Of a stretch of DNA of 53,594 nt, positions 9,071-17,505 are shown in pieces. The stretch comes from Flavobacteriaceae bacterium (GTDB lineage Bacteria; Bacteroidota; Bacteroidia; Flavobacteriales; Flavobacteriaceae): positions 51,849 to 105,442 of the forward strand of contig PBYT01000019.1 in the NCBI GenBank assembly GCA_002729755.1, read 5' to 3'. The stretch's first letter is position 1. Each line of letters begins with the position of its first letter. The notes under the pieces are model-generated. The model was not told the origin of the DNA, searched no databases, and was given only the letters and a program-made list of their open reading frames with translations. Position numbers and translations under genes: made by a program.

Positions 9071-9662
9071 TAAAGTTTTTTTTAATCAAAAGCCATTAAT
9101 TCTTACTTCAAAAATCCTAAAGTCATCTGATTCTAATCCGTTTATACATATTAAATTTTCTAGTAAAAATCAGATTTTAAAAGCAGTTAAAGCTAAGAAA
9201 ACAGAATCTGTATATATATATCATAAGAATATTAAAAAACTTTGGGAAATTTTCACAAAAAAGTTTCCAATTATAGATGCTGCTGGAGGATTAGTTGAGA
9301 GAAGTGATGACAAATTTTTGTTTATATACAGAAATAATAAATGGGATCTTCCCAAAGGTGGTATTGAAAAAAAGGAACTTATTATTGAAGCTGCTCAAAG
9401 AGAAGTTAAGGAGGAAACTGGGTTAGCAGATTTAATTGTCATTAATAAGATTGGTGAAACATATCATATTTTTAAGAAGGGAAAGAATTTTAGATTAAAA
9501 AGAACTTACTGGTTTAAAATGAAATCAGATTATCAGGGAGAGTTATTTCCTCAAGAAGAAGAGGGTATAACATCTGTAGAATGGATCAACAAAAAAAGAA
9601 TTCCAGAAATCTTTAAAAATTCATATGAGAATATTAAAGAAATAGTTAATGAAGTTATTTAA
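9066..9662 (+). CDS. NUDIX hydrolase
   Basis: Hydrolyses a nucleoside diphosphate linked to another group; the substrate is not identifiable by eye. The 198-residue protein has an N-terminal region of about 70 residues and then a NUDIX fold. The NUDIX box begins at LPKGGIEKKE and continues through AAQREVKEETGL, giving the G-x5-E-x7-REVxEETG pattern with its metal-binding glutamates. The start MYKVFFNQKPL resembles remembered flavobacterial homologues. The gene is divergent from pyrE with 9 bp between start codons, and its stop overlaps the convergent coaD stop by 8 nt. Confidence 0.9.
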   Translation: MYKVFFNQKPLILTSKILKSSDSNPFIHIKFSSKNQILKAVKAKKTESVYIYHKNIKKLWEIFTKKFPIIDAAGGLVERSDDKFLFIYRNNKWDLPKGGIEKKELIIEAAQREVKEETGLADLIVINKIGETYHIFKKGKNFRLKRTYWFKMKSDYQGELFPQEEEGITSVEWINKKRIPEIFKNSYENIKEIVNEVI

Positions 9663-10110
9663 GATTTATTCCTTTAGGGATTAATAATCTATAATCTCCA
9701 TTATTATTAATTAGTTCCCTTACAATACCACTGCTTATAAAAGAATTCTCAATTGAAGTTAAAAAAAATACAGTTTCAATACCATTTAACTTTCTATTTG
9801 TAAGAGCTATATTTTTTTCAAACTCGAAGTCTGAAACATTCCGTAATCCTCTAATAATATAATCAGCATTATTTTTTCTACAAAAATCAATTGTCAACCC
9901 TTCATATATCTTTACCTCAATATTGTCTATAGAATTAAAAGTTTGTTCAACAAATTGTTTTCTTTTTTTAGCGGAAAACATATATTTTTTTTCACTGTTT
10001 TGACCAATGCCAATTATTACAACATCAAAAAGATTTAAGCTTTTTTCAATTATATCTTGATGTCCTAGGGTAATTGGATCAAATGAACCAGGAAAAATTG
10101 CTGTTTTCAT
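9655..10110 (-). CDS. coaD: Phosphopantetheine adenylyltransferase
   Basis: Penultimate step of coenzyme A synthesis: 4'-phosphopantetheine plus ATP gives dephospho-CoA. A small 151-residue nucleotidyltransferase. PGSFDPITLGH at residues 7-17 carries the HxGH-type ATP site, IIRGLRNVSDFEFE the middle signature, and ISSGIVRELI the C-terminal motif. It follows ddl by 21 bp on the same strand and was probably co-transcribed with it. The end overlaps the NUDIX gene tail to tail. Confidence 0.97.
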   Translation of the reverse strand: MKTAIFPGSFDPITLGHQDIIEKSLNLFDVVIIGIGQNSEKKYMFSAKKRKQFVEQTFNSIDNIEVKIYEGLTIDFCRKNNADYIIRGLRNVSDFEFEKNIALTNRKLNGIETVFFLTSIENSFISSGIVRELINNNGDYRLLIPKGINLK

Positions 10111-10131
10111 GTTTAAATTTAATTATAATTT

Positions 10132-11106
10132 TTAAAGTAGAGATTTAATTTGATTTTCAATGATTTCTTTAATTGAAAACCCAGCAGCTTTAATTTGTTG
10201 AGGTACTATACTTTGTTTTGTGAAACCTGGAATTGTATTTGTCTCTATAATGTGTGGAATTCCATCAACCAAAATTATCTCAGATCTAGTAATTCCAGAG
10301 AGATTAATGTTATCGTAAATAGTATTAATCATTTTGTGAATATCAGTTACCTCATTAGTTGATAGCTCCCCTGGAGTTATTTCATCAGATTCACCATTAT
10401 ATTTAGCATTGAAATCAAAGAATTCATTATTACTTCTTATTTCAGTAATAGGTAAAATAGTTCTCTCTCCATCTATATTTATTACTCCAACAGATACTTC
10501 CTTTCCTTCTAAAAATGATTCTACTAGAACTTCATCGCCCTCTCGAAATGCATAATCTATCTTTTCATTTAGCAAAGCTTTATCTGAAACCTTAGATATA
10601 CCAAAACTACTTCCCGATTTATTAGGTTTAACAAAGCATGGAATACCAGTCTTTTTTATTATATCATCAACATTGTATTCTTTCCCCTTTTTGATAAAGA
10701 ATTGTTTTGCAGTTTTTAAATTAAGTGAATTAATGAATTTAATATATTCATGCTTGTCAAAAGTAAGGTTACATATTTTAGAACTACATGAAGTTTGAGG
10801 AATACCAATTTTTTCTAATAATAAGGAAAACTCTCCAGTTTCTCCTGGCGAGCCATGAATTATATTGTATATCGCATCAAATTTTACCTTATTATTATGA
10901 TAATTAAAACTAAAGTCTTTTATATTAATTTCTTCAATTTTATCATCTAATAATAGAACTGATGCCTTTTCTTTTGTTATTAGAACCTTGTATACATTCC
11001 AATCTGGATTTTTGTCTAATATCTCAAAAATAAATTCACCACTTTTTATAGAAATTTCGTATTCTGATGAATATCCACCGTATGCTATTCCAATATTCTT
11101 CTTCAT
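10132..11106 (-). CDS. ddl: D-alanine--D-alanine ligase
   Basis: ATP-grasp enzyme making the D-Ala-D-Ala dipeptide for the peptidoglycan stem; with MurF at 28574 it forms the end of the precursor. The N-terminus has IGIAYGGYSSEYEISI; CFVKPNKSGSSFGISKV is the ATP-grasp loop, and the C-terminal part has EIILVDGIPHIIETNTIPGFT. I use the ATG at 11106 (MKKNIGIAYGG, 324 residues) rather than a TTG three codons upstream. The ATG is preceded by TACATTTG at a distance of 6 nt, suggesting a leaderless transcript. It is followed by coaD. Confidence 0.96.
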   Translation of the reverse strand: MKKNIGIAYGGYSSEYEISIKSGEFIFEILDKNPDWNVYKVLITKEKASVLLLDDKIEEINIKDFSFNYHNNKVKFDAIYNIIHGSPGETGEFSLLLEKIGIPQTSCSSKICNLTFDKHEYIKFINSLNLKTAKQFFIKKGKEYNVDDIIKKTGIPCFVKPNKSGSSFGISKVSDKALLNEKIDYAFREGDEVLVESFLEGKEVSVGVINIDGERTILPITEIRSNNEFFDFNAKYNGESDEITPGELSTNEVTDIHKMINTIYDNINLSGITRSEIILVDGIPHIIETNTIPGFTKQSIVPQQIKAAGFSIKEIIENQIKSLL

Positions 11107-11112
11107 ATTTCG

Positions 11113-11120
11113 CAAATGTA
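11113..11120 (-). promoter_or_regulatory. -7 element of ddl, 6 nt from the ATG
   Basis: The minus strand reads TACATTTG, then six bases (CGAAAT), then ATG. Same geometry as pyrE. Transcription starting a few bases past the element would begin at or just before the start codon. Confidence 0.5.
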
Positions 11121-11204
11121 ATTCATTATAGTAAAAGAAAATTAATGTGTTTAGTATATTTACTCTAATATATTGAATTAGTTATCTTAAAAACAGCTAT
11201 TTAA

Positions 11205-11795
11205 ATGAAAGAAAAAATTATAAAAATTATTAAAGCAATACTAAGAGTATATTTAAAACTTTTGAAAAGCAATTCTATAATTAAACATTTTTTTGCTTCT
11301 AGTATAATTGTATTTATAATATTTTACTTTGCCTTCATCTCAGTTAAGATTTATACTAAACATAATAGATATATTGAAGTGCCTATCCTAAGTGGTCTTA
11401 ATATAGAAGATGCAAATAAAATTTTAAAAAAGAAAAAATTAAAATTTGAAGTTTTGGATTCCTCTAAATACTTCTCTGAAATACCTGTTAATTCTATATT
11501 ATCTCAAATTCCAGATGCTGGAGAATTTGTCAAGAAAAATAGGAAGATATATTTAAATGTTAATCCTTCTGACTATCAAAAAGTGTCAATCCCAAATATT
11601 ATTCAAATAACAAAAAGAAATGCAGAATCAATTCTTAATGCTCTTGGTTTTGAAGTCTCTGGTTTTCAGTATGTAGATAATATTGGTAAGAATATGGTTT
11701 TAGAAGTTTTATATAATGGAGAGAAAATGAATATTGGTGATGCTATTGCAAGAGGGTCTAAACTTGAATTAATCCTTGGCAATGGAAAAAAATAA
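11205..11795 (+). CDS. PASTA-domain membrane protein
   Basis: A 196-residue protein with a cytoplasmic Lys-rich N-terminus, one membrane span (about 28-48, FFASSIIVFIIFYFAFISV) and an outside part of two to three PASTA repeats. The first (VPILSGLNIEDANKILKKKKL) and second (IPNIIQITKRNAESILNALGF) are clear. PASTA repeats bind peptidoglycan fragments in kinases and penicillin-binding proteins, but this protein has neither a kinase nor a transpeptidase domain, so its role is unknown. In Bacteroidota such a gene commonly precedes rluD; here the two overlap by 14 nt. Confidence 0.85.
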   Translation: MKEKIIKIIKAILRVYLKLLKSNSIIKHFFASSIIVFIIFYFAFISVKIYTKHNRYIEVPILSGLNIEDANKILKKKKLKFEVLDSSKYFSEIPVNSILSQIPDAGEFVKKNRKIYLNVNPSDYQKVSIPNIIQITKRNAESILNALGFEVSGFQYVDNIGKNMVLEVLYNGEKMNIGDAIARGSKLELILGNGKK

Positions 11796-12813
11796 AATTA
11801 ATGAAAATGAAATTGATCAGGAACTTCATGAACACTTTTCATTTAATGTAGATAAAGGACAAGAACCATTAAGAATTGATAAGTTCTTAATGAATAGAAT
11901 TGAAAATGCAACAAGAAATAAAATTCAGAATGCTGCAAAGGATGGATATATTAGAGTCAATCAAAATCCAGTTAAATCCAGTTATAAGGTAAAAAAGGGA
12001 GATAAAATAAAAATTTTATTTACTCATCCACCTTATGAAAACCTTTTAACTCCTGAAAATATTGATTTAGATATAGTTTTTGAAGATGACTCAATTATAA
12101 TAATTAATAAACCTCCAGGCCTTGTTGTTCATCCAGGTCATGGAAATTACTCAGGAACTTTAATTAATGGTCTTTTATATCACTTTAAAAATCTTCCTAA
12201 AAACTCATCTGATAGACCTGGTCTAGTTCATAGGATTGACAAAGACACTTCTGGTTTGATTGTAATTGCAAAAACAGAAAAAGCAATGACATTTCTTGCT
12301 AAGCAATTTTTTAATAAAACAGTTGAAAGAGAGTATTATGCATTAGTTTGGGGAGATGTTAAGAATGATTCAGGGGAAATTAATGAACCGATTGGAAGAA
12401 ACCCAAAAAATAGATTACAAATGATTGTTTATAAGGACAGAGATGGTGGGAAAGAGGCTATAACCACTTATAAGGTCATAAAAAGGTTTGGATATGTGAC
12501 TTTAATTAGCTGTAGGTTAAAAACTGGAAGAACTCATCAAATTAGAGTTCATATGAAATACTTAGGACATGTTTTGTTTAGCGATGGAAGGTATGGTGGA
12601 GACAAGATTTTAAAAGGAACAGTTTTTTCAAAATACAAACAGTTTGTTGAAAACTGTTTTGAGATTCTTCCTAGACAAGCCCTTCATGCTAAAACTATTG
12701 GCTTTATTCATCCAGAAACTAAAGAAAGTATTTCATTTGATTCTAAGATTCCAAATGATATAAGTCAAGTAATAGATAAATGGGAACTTTATTCTAAACA
12801 TAAAAAATTATAA
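11782..12813 (+). CDS. rluD: 23S rRNA pseudouridine synthase, RluD-like
   Basis: Isomerises uridines in helix 69 of 23S rRNA during large-subunit maturation. An N-terminal S4 RNA-binding domain (about 25-85, LRIDKFLMNRI..GYIRVNQNPVKSSYKVKKGD) precedes the catalytic domain with GLVHRIDKDTSGL, whose second Asp is the nucleophile, and the later CRLKTGRTHQIRVHM motif. About 343 residues, family-typical. I start at the ATG at 11782; a TTG two codons upstream is possible. RluA/RluC specificity cannot be excluded, but the length and S4 domain favour RluD. Confidence 0.92.
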   Translation: MEKNKINENEIDQELHEHFSFNVDKGQEPLRIDKFLMNRIENATRNKIQNAAKDGYIRVNQNPVKSSYKVKKGDKIKILFTHPPYENLLTPENIDLDIVFEDDSIIIINKPPGLVVHPGHGNYSGTLINGLLYHFKNLPKNSSDRPGLVHRIDKDTSGLIVIAKTEKAMTFLAKQFFNKTVEREYYALVWGDVKNDSGEINEPIGRNPKNRLQMIVYKDRDGGKEAITTYKVIKRFGYVTLISCRLKTGRTHQIRVHMKYLGHVLFSDGRYGGDKILKGTVFSKYKQFVENCFEILPRQALHAKTIGFIHPETKESISFDSKIPNDISQVIDKWELYSKHKKL

Positions 12814-12818
12814 ATTTG
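12811..12818 (+). promoter_or_regulatory. -7 element of yaaA, overlapping the rluD stop codon
   Basis: TAAATTTG includes the rluD TAA stop and ends 8 nt before the yaaA ATG at 12827. It would give yaaA a promoter of its own with a leader of only a few bases. Confidence 0.4.
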
Positions 12819-12826
12819 AATAAAAT

Positions 12827-13582
12827 ATGAAAATTCTAATATCACCAGCTAAGTCATTGAACTTTGAAGATAAAGTTCAAACATCAATTAATTCAAAGCC
12901 ATTATTTCATAATGATGCAATTAAAATAAATAGTGAGCTAAAGAAAGAATCAATTGAGTCATTATGTGATTTAATGGGAATTTCTTCTAAACTTGGAGAA
13001 CTAAACTGGACTAGAAATCAAGATTTTATTAAGGACTCTAATTATTCTAAACAAGCAATTTTTGCTTTTAATGGAGATGTGTATGATGGACTTGATATTA
13101 ATAGTTTAGATAATGAGAAACATCAGCTAGTTAATAATATAATTAGAATTTTATCTGGACTTTATGGGATTTTAAAGCCTTTTGATCATATAAAGCCTTA
13201 TAGATTAGAGATGGGATCAAAATTCTCAATAAATGGTAATAAAAATCTTTACGATTTTTGGAAATCTAAAGTTACCAATCAACTTAAAAGTGAACTTGCA
13301 GAAGATGAATTAATTGTTAATCTAGCAAGTAATGAATATTTCTCTGTTATTAACTCTAAAGAGGTTTCGAATAAAATTATTTCCCCTCAGTTTAAAGATT
13401 TTAAAAATGGCACTCTTAAAATTATTTCTTTCTATGCAAAAAAGGCAAGAGGTTTAATGTCAAGATTTATAATCGATAATAATGTTAAATCTGTTAATGA
13501 GATTCTAAGTTTTGACTCTGGCGGTTATTCTTATAGTAAGAGAGATACTGCTGATGAATTGAAACCTGTATTTATTAGGTAA
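12827..13582 (+). CDS. yaaA: Peroxide stress protein YaaA
   Basis: DUF328/YaaA-family protein. The E. coli member lowers free iron and protects DNA and proteins during hydrogen peroxide stress. The N-terminus MKILISPAKSLNFE is the family hallmark; GLYGILKPFDHIKPYRLEMG and NLASNEYFSVI are the other conserved blocks, and FYAKKARGLMSRFII lies near the end. At 251 residues it is full length. It lies 13 bp after rluD, followed 12 bp later by a pair of exported proteins. Confidence 0.95.
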   Translation: MKILISPAKSLNFEDKVQTSINSKPLFHNDAIKINSELKKESIESLCDLMGISSKLGELNWTRNQDFIKDSNYSKQAIFAFNGDVYDGLDINSLDNEKHQLVNNIIRILSGLYGILKPFDHIKPYRLEMGSKFSINGNKNLYDFWKSKVTNQLKSELAEDELIVNLASNEYFSVINSKEVSNKIISPQFKDFKNGTLKIISFYAKKARGLMSRFIIDNNVKSVNEILSFDSGGYSYSKRDTADELKPVFIR

Positions 13583-13594
13583 TTATTATAATTA

Positions 13595-14320
13595 ATGATG
13601 ACAAAAAAAATTCTATTTCTTTTCTTTCTATTTCAATTTGGATATAGTCAAGATCGACAATTAATTCAAGGAAAAGTAATATATAGAAATATAAATGTTG
13701 TAGCTGCAAATGTTATAAATAACACCTCTCAAAGTACTACGATCACAGATGATCTAGGAGAATTTCAAATTTATGCAAAAGAAGGCGATGAAATTATTTT
13801 TTCTTCAGTTCAATATATCATTAGAACCGTGACAGTAACTAATGAGATTATAAAAAATAAAAGATTAACTATACAAATAAATGAAAGGATACGAGAGTTA
13901 GATGAGGTTGTCATAACACCTGATAATACAGAAAAGTTTCTTGATCTTAAAGAAGAAGAATTCAAAGGTTTTGACTATGCAGCTGATAAATCAACCAAAG
14001 TTGAAAATACTTTAACTGAAACTAGGCAATTAAAATATGGTGTAGATTTTGTAAATATTCTTAAGCTTTTAAAAACAATTATTGACTCAAAATCAGAAGA
14101 AGAAAAACAAAATCTTATAGCTAGTGAAGTTATTCCTTATTTATTTGAAGATGATTTTTTTACAGAGAGTTTACTCCTTGCTTCATCTCAAATCAATGAA
14201 TTTTTAAACTATATAGATACAAGGCCTGGTGCAGTAGATGTTCTTCTTGAAAAAAACCAATTTTTATTAATTGACTTCCTTTTAAATGAAAGTGTTAGAT
14301 ATAAAGAAATTAATGAATGA
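13595..14320 (+). CDS. Exported CarboxypepD_reg-like protein, copy 1
   Basis: A 241-residue protein with a signal peptide (Lys-rich start, then ILFLFFLFQFGYSQ, likely cleaved after residue 18-19). After it comes a beta-sandwich of the carboxypeptidase regulatory-like family (QGKVIYRNINVVAANVIN..TTITDDLGEFQIYAKEGDEIIFSSVQY), ending in ELDEVVITP, which resembles the segment before TonB-dependent receptor plugs. No receptor barrel follows; the rest is a helical region of unknown role. It overlaps the next gene by ATGA, and that gene has the same layout, so this is a tandem duplicate pair. Two adjacent ATGs (13595, 13598) are possible starts. Confidence 0.8.
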   Translation: MMTKKILFLFFLFQFGYSQDRQLIQGKVIYRNINVVAANVINNTSQSTTITDDLGEFQIYAKEGDEIIFSSVQYIIRTVTVTNEIIKNKRLTIQINERIRELDEVVITPDNTEKFLDLKEEEFKGFDYAADKSTKVENTLTETRQLKYGVDFVNILKLLKTIIDSKSEEEKQNLIASEVIPYLFEDDFFTESLLLASSQINEFLNYIDTRPGAVDVLLEKNQFLLIDFLLNESVRYKEINE

Positions 14321-15096
14321 AACTTCATCTTACATTAATTTTACTTTTATTAGGTGGATTCTTATTTTCTCAAGATAATCAAGAAAAAAAAGTTGTTGGA
14401 TACATCCTTAATGATAACAACTTTTCTATTGAAGGGATTCATGTTTTAAATAATTCAAATGGTGAAGCAACAATTACAAATACTGATGGTAGGTTTGAGA
14501 TAAAAGCAAGCCTTAATGATGAGATTATATTTTCAGGAATCCAGTTTACTAGAAAGAAGATATTATTAAACAAAGAATTATTTGATTCAATATTGTTAAA
14601 TATTTATCTAGATGAATATGTAAATGAGTTAGATGAAGTTATTGTTAACTCAAGTGGTCTTTCAGGCAATATTTTAGATGATTTAAGAAATTCAGGTATT
14701 TCTAGAGAATATAATTTTGATGATTTTGGAATTCCTGGATTTAAAGGAATAAAGAAAGAAAGGATATTATCAACTAAAGAAGTAGCAACAAGGTTTTTAT
14801 TAATGCCTTTAACTGGAGGAATGGATATAGAATTACTATACAATGCTATTTCAGGATATTATGATTTAAAAAGAAAGGAGATTGAATATAAAAATCAGCT
14901 ATATATAACAGATCAAATAATTATCTTTTATGGAAAGAAATATTTTATTGATGAATTTAATTTAGATGAAAATAAAATTCATGAATTTGTTAGTTCTGCT
15001 GTTCAAAATTATCCCTTAAATCAGAACTTTAAAGCTGGAAATCATTCATTAGTTTTAGAATATTTAAAAAAAAATTTCAAGAGGTTGAATAATTAA
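14317..15096 (+). CDS. Exported CarboxypepD_reg-like protein, copy 2
   Basis: A 259-residue paralogue of the preceding gene. Signal peptide LHLTLILLLLGGFLFSQ, then the same beta-sandwich (VVGYILNDNNFSIEGIHVLN..ATITNTDGRFEIKASLNDEIIFSGIQF) and the same ELDEVIV segment, followed by a helical C-terminal region that differs from copy 1. The start ATG lies inside the stop of copy 1, so translation is probably coupled. Role unknown; location should be periplasm or outer-membrane surface. The next gene, tatA, is 17 bp downstream. Confidence 0.8.
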   Translation: MKLHLTLILLLLGGFLFSQDNQEKKVVGYILNDNNFSIEGIHVLNNSNGEATITNTDGRFEIKASLNDEIIFSGIQFTRKKILLNKELFDSILLNIYLDEYVNELDEVIVNSSGLSGNILDDLRNSGISREYNFDDFGIPGFKGIKKERILSTKEVATRFLLMPLTGGMDIELLYNAISGYYDLKRKEIEYKNQLYITDQIIIFYGKKYFIDEFNLDENKIHEFVSSAVQNYPLNQNFKAGNHSLVLEYLKKNFKRLNN

Positions 15097-15097
15097 T

Positions 15098-15105
15098 TAG
15101 ATTTG
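15098..15105 (+). promoter_or_regulatory. -7 element of tatA
   Basis: TAGATTTG, ending 8 nt before the tatA ATG at 15114. Same close spacing as yaaA. Confidence 0.35.
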
Positions 15106-15113
15106 ATATTAAT

Positions 15114-15389
15114 ATGATACTATTTATAAGTGGTGCAGAACTAGTTTTTGTTTTTTTTATAGTTCTTCTTGTTTTTGGAGCTGATAAAATTCCTTCTATT
15201 GCTAGAGGTCTAGCTAAGGGAATGACTCAGGTTAGGCAAGCTACTAATGAAATAAAATCTGAAATTCAAAAAAACACAAAATTTAAAGATCCATCAAAGA
15301 ATATATCTAAAGAACTTAATGATAGTGTTGGGGATATTAAAAAAGACTTTGATGATATTACTGACTCAATAAAAAGAAATTTAAATTAA
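15114..15389 (+). CDS. tatA: Sec-independent translocase subunit TatA/TatE
   Basis: Pore-forming subunit of the twin-arginine system, which exports folded proteins. The 91 residues start with a short periplasmic tip and one membrane span (about 8-22, ELVFVFFIVLLVFGADKIP includes the hinge FG). Then comes an amphipathic helix (SIARGLAKGMTQVRQATNEIKSEI) and a charged, flexible tail. No tatC is in the window. The last 9 nt overlap the convergent O-methyltransferase gene. Confidence 0.93.
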   Translation: MILFISGAELVFVFFIVLLVFGADKIPSIARGLAKGMTQVRQATNEIKSEIQKNTKFKDPSKNISKELNDSVGDIKKDFDDITDSIKRNLN

Positions 15390-16052
15390 TCTTGAAATAG
15401 AAACACCATCTCTGATAGGAATAATTATTGTTTCAAACCTCGTATCATTTTTTAATAACTGATTAAACCTATTTAAGATATCAGTTTCTAAATCATCTGT
15501 TTTAGATGGTTCTAGAACTTTTCCACTCCAAAGAACATTGTCTGAGATTAGAATACCTCCATTAATCATTTTTTTTGAAACAGATCTATAATACTCAATA
15601 TAATTTTCTTTATCTGCATCAAGAAATATAATATCAAATTTTTCATTTAATGTTTCAATTAGATTCAAGGCCTCACCATGTAGTTGAATAATTTTATCTC
15701 TATAACCGCTTTTTTCAAAATATTTATTCTGAAAATCAATTATCTCTTCATTTTTGTCTATTGTAATAATTTTCCCATCATTTGCTAATCCTTCTGCAAG
15801 GCATATTGTCCCGTAACCAGTATATGTTCCAATCTCTAAAACTCTTTTTGGTTTAATCATTTTTGATAAAAGACTTAAAATCCTTCCTTGTGGATGACCA
15901 CTAAGCATTCTAGGCTGAAGAATTTTTTGATAAGTTTCTTTGGTTAATTCTTTAAGTAATTCTGGTTCATCTTCAGAATTTTTAATTACATAATCCATTA
16001 TTTTTTTATCTACAAAATCCATTTTAAAGTCATTTTTTGTAAGGTGTCTCAT
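15381..16052 (-). CDS. O-methyltransferase (SAM-dependent, catechol-type)
   Basis: Methyltransferase_3 family protein that moves a methyl group from SAM to a hydroxyl, probably with a metal ion. The SAM site ILEIGTYTGYGTICLAEGL is clear, as are IITIDKNEE and FDIIFLDADKENYIEYY, with the metal-binding Asp, and ILISDNVLWSGKV. The frame opens at 16052 (MRHLTKNDFK, 223 residues); an internal ATG at 16022 (MDFVDKK) matches where remembered homologues begin. A near-consensus element, TATATTTA, lies 5 nt before the upstream ATG. Substrate unknown. Convergent with tatA (9 nt overlap) and divergent from the tRNA gene. Confidence 0.9.
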   Translation of the reverse strand: MRHLTKNDFKMDFVDKKIMDYVIKNSEDEPELLKELTKETYQKILQPRMLSGHPQGRILSLLSKMIKPKRVLEIGTYTGYGTICLAEGLANDGKIITIDKNEEIIDFQNKYFEKSGYRDKIIQLHGEALNLIETLNEKFDIIFLDADKENYIEYYRSVSKKMINGGILISDNVLWSGKVLEPSKTDDLETDILNRFNQLLKNDTRFETIIIPIRDGVSISRLI

Positions 16053-16092
16053 GTTTATAAATATAAAGATTTTATTACTTTAGCCAAAGATT

Positions 16093-16167
16093 GGGTGATT
16101 AGCTCAGTTGGTTTAGAGCATTACCTTGACAGGGTAGGGGTCACTGGTTCGAATCCAGTATCACCCA
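16093..16167 (+). tRNA. tRNA-Val (anticodon GAC)
   Basis: 75 nt cloverleaf. The acceptor stem GGGTGAT pairs perfectly with ATCACCC. The D arm is GCTC/GAGC, the anticodon stem TTACC/GGTAG with loop TTGACAG giving GAC at positions 34-36, and the T arm ACTGG/CCAGT with loop TTCGAAT. The discriminator is A and no CCA is encoded, so CCA must be added enzymatically. GAC reads GTC and GTT codons. The next gene starts only 15 nt downstream. Confidence 0.96.
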
Positions 16168-16182
16168 CATAAAATTTTATAT

Positions 16183-17505
16183 ATGTATAGAAATCTAATT
16201 AATACAATTTTTTACGTTTTTCTTTCTCAATTTGTGTTTTCTCAGCAATATGATTTTCAAAAATTAGATAAGTATTTCGATAGCTTAAAAGAGAATAATA
16301 GATTTATGGGAACTGTTGCAATATCTAAGGGTAATGAATTAATCTATACTAAGTCAATTGGATTTCTTGATTTTGAAAATAATATTTTGTTAAATTCAAA
16401 CTCAAAGTTTAGGATAGGTTCAATTTCAAAAACCTTTACTTCAGTTTTAGTTCTTAAATCTGAAGAAGAAGGAAAATTAAATTTGGATGATACTATTGAA
16501 GATTTTTTTCCTGATCTTCCAAATTCAGAAAAAATTACAATAGAAAATCTACTGAGCCACAGAAGTGGTATTTTTAATTTCACAGATTCATCTGAATATA
16601 TGGAATATAGAATACAGCCTAAATCCAGACAGGAACTGATTAAAATAATCTCAAATTTTGATTCTATTTTTAAACCTGGAAGGAGATCTGAATATAGTAA
16701 TTCAAACTATGTATTATTAACTATCATCCTAGAGGAAGTTTATTCTAGAAACTATAGTGAGATATTATCAGAAAAAATCACTAAACCTTATGAATTAAAT
16801 CACACTTATTATGGAGATAAGATAGATATAAATAATAATGAAGCAAAATCTTATATGTATGCTGGAGAGTGGATAGAACAAGAAGAAACTGATGCCTCAG
16901 TCCCCTTAGGAGCTGGTGGAATTGTCTCTAATCCAAGCGATCTTACAAAATTTAGTCACTTATTATTTACTGGTAAAATTTTAAAGGATCAAAGTCTTGA
17001 GAAAATGAAAAAAATTAATGGTCAATATGGTCTTGGAATATTTACAATACCGTTTTATAAAAAAACTGCATTTGGCCATACTGGTGGGATCGATGGTTTT
17101 AGTTCTATTTTTGCAAATTTTACTGAGGACGGCATTTCTTATTCACTTAATTCAAATGGAACAAATTTTAACAATAATGATATTTCAATTGCAGTATTAA
17201 GTGCAATTTTTGATAAACCTTATGAAATTCCAACTTTCTCTAATTATGAAATTTATCCTGAAGACTTAGATAAACTAATAGGAACATATAGTTCCAAAAC
17301 AATGCCACTAATAATTGAGGTCACAAGGGAAGATAATACTTTAATAATTCAAGGAACAGGTCAACCAAAAATTTCTCTTGAGGCTGTTGAAAGAAATATT
17401 TTTAAATCTAATATTGTCGGAGCTGAATTTGAATTTAACCCTGAGGAAAATTCATTTATTTTAAGACAAAATGGTGCAAAAATTAAATTTGTTAAGAATA
17501 ACTAG
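16183..17505 (+). CDS. Exported serine hydrolase (beta-lactamase / class C-like family)
   Basis: A 440-residue secreted protein of the beta-lactamase superfamily (Pfam Beta-lactamase; includes class C beta-lactamases, D-aminopeptidases and esterases). Signal peptide to about residue 20 (IFYVFLSQFVFSQ). The nucleophile motif SISK is at residues 80-83, the Tyr motif is in SEYSNSNY, and HTGGIDGF carries the third motif. A small beta-rich domain (about 345-440) follows, as in many family members. There is no reason to call it an antibiotic-resistance enzyme. It starts 15 nt after the tRNA with no separate promoter visible. Its stop abuts the azurin stop with no gap. Confidence 0.88.
   Translation: MYRNLINTIFYVFLSQFVFSQQYDFQKLDKYFDSLKENNRFMGTVAISKGNELIYTKSIGFLDFENNILLNSNSKFRIGSISKTFTSVLVLKSEEEGKLNLDDTIEDFFPDLPNSEKITIENLLSHRSGIFNFTDSSEYMEYRIQPKSRQELIKIISNFDSIFKPGRRSEYSNSNYVLLTIILEEVYSRNYSEILSEKITKPYELNHTYYGDKIDINNNEAKSYMYAGEWIEQEETDASVPLGAGGIVSNPSDLTKFSHLLFTGKILKDQSLEKMKKINGQYGLGIFTIPFYKKTAFGHTGGIDGFSSIFANFTEDGISYSLNSNGTNFNNNDISIAVLSAIFDKPYEIPTFSNYEIYPEDLDKLIGTYSSKTMPLIIEVTREDNTLIIQGTGQPKISLEAVERNIFKSNIVGAEFEFNPEENSFILRQNGAKIKFVKNN

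Noticed and set aside
8418..9089. Longer pyrE beginning at 9089
   Set aside because: It would overlap the divergent NUDIX gene and lacks family similarity in the first 11 residues; the ATG at 9056 has a -7 element at the same distance as other genes.
16183..17505. Serine hydrolase as an antibiotic-resistance beta-lactamase
   Set aside because: Only general superfamily motifs are visible; many members are peptidases or esterases and the context gives no resistance link.
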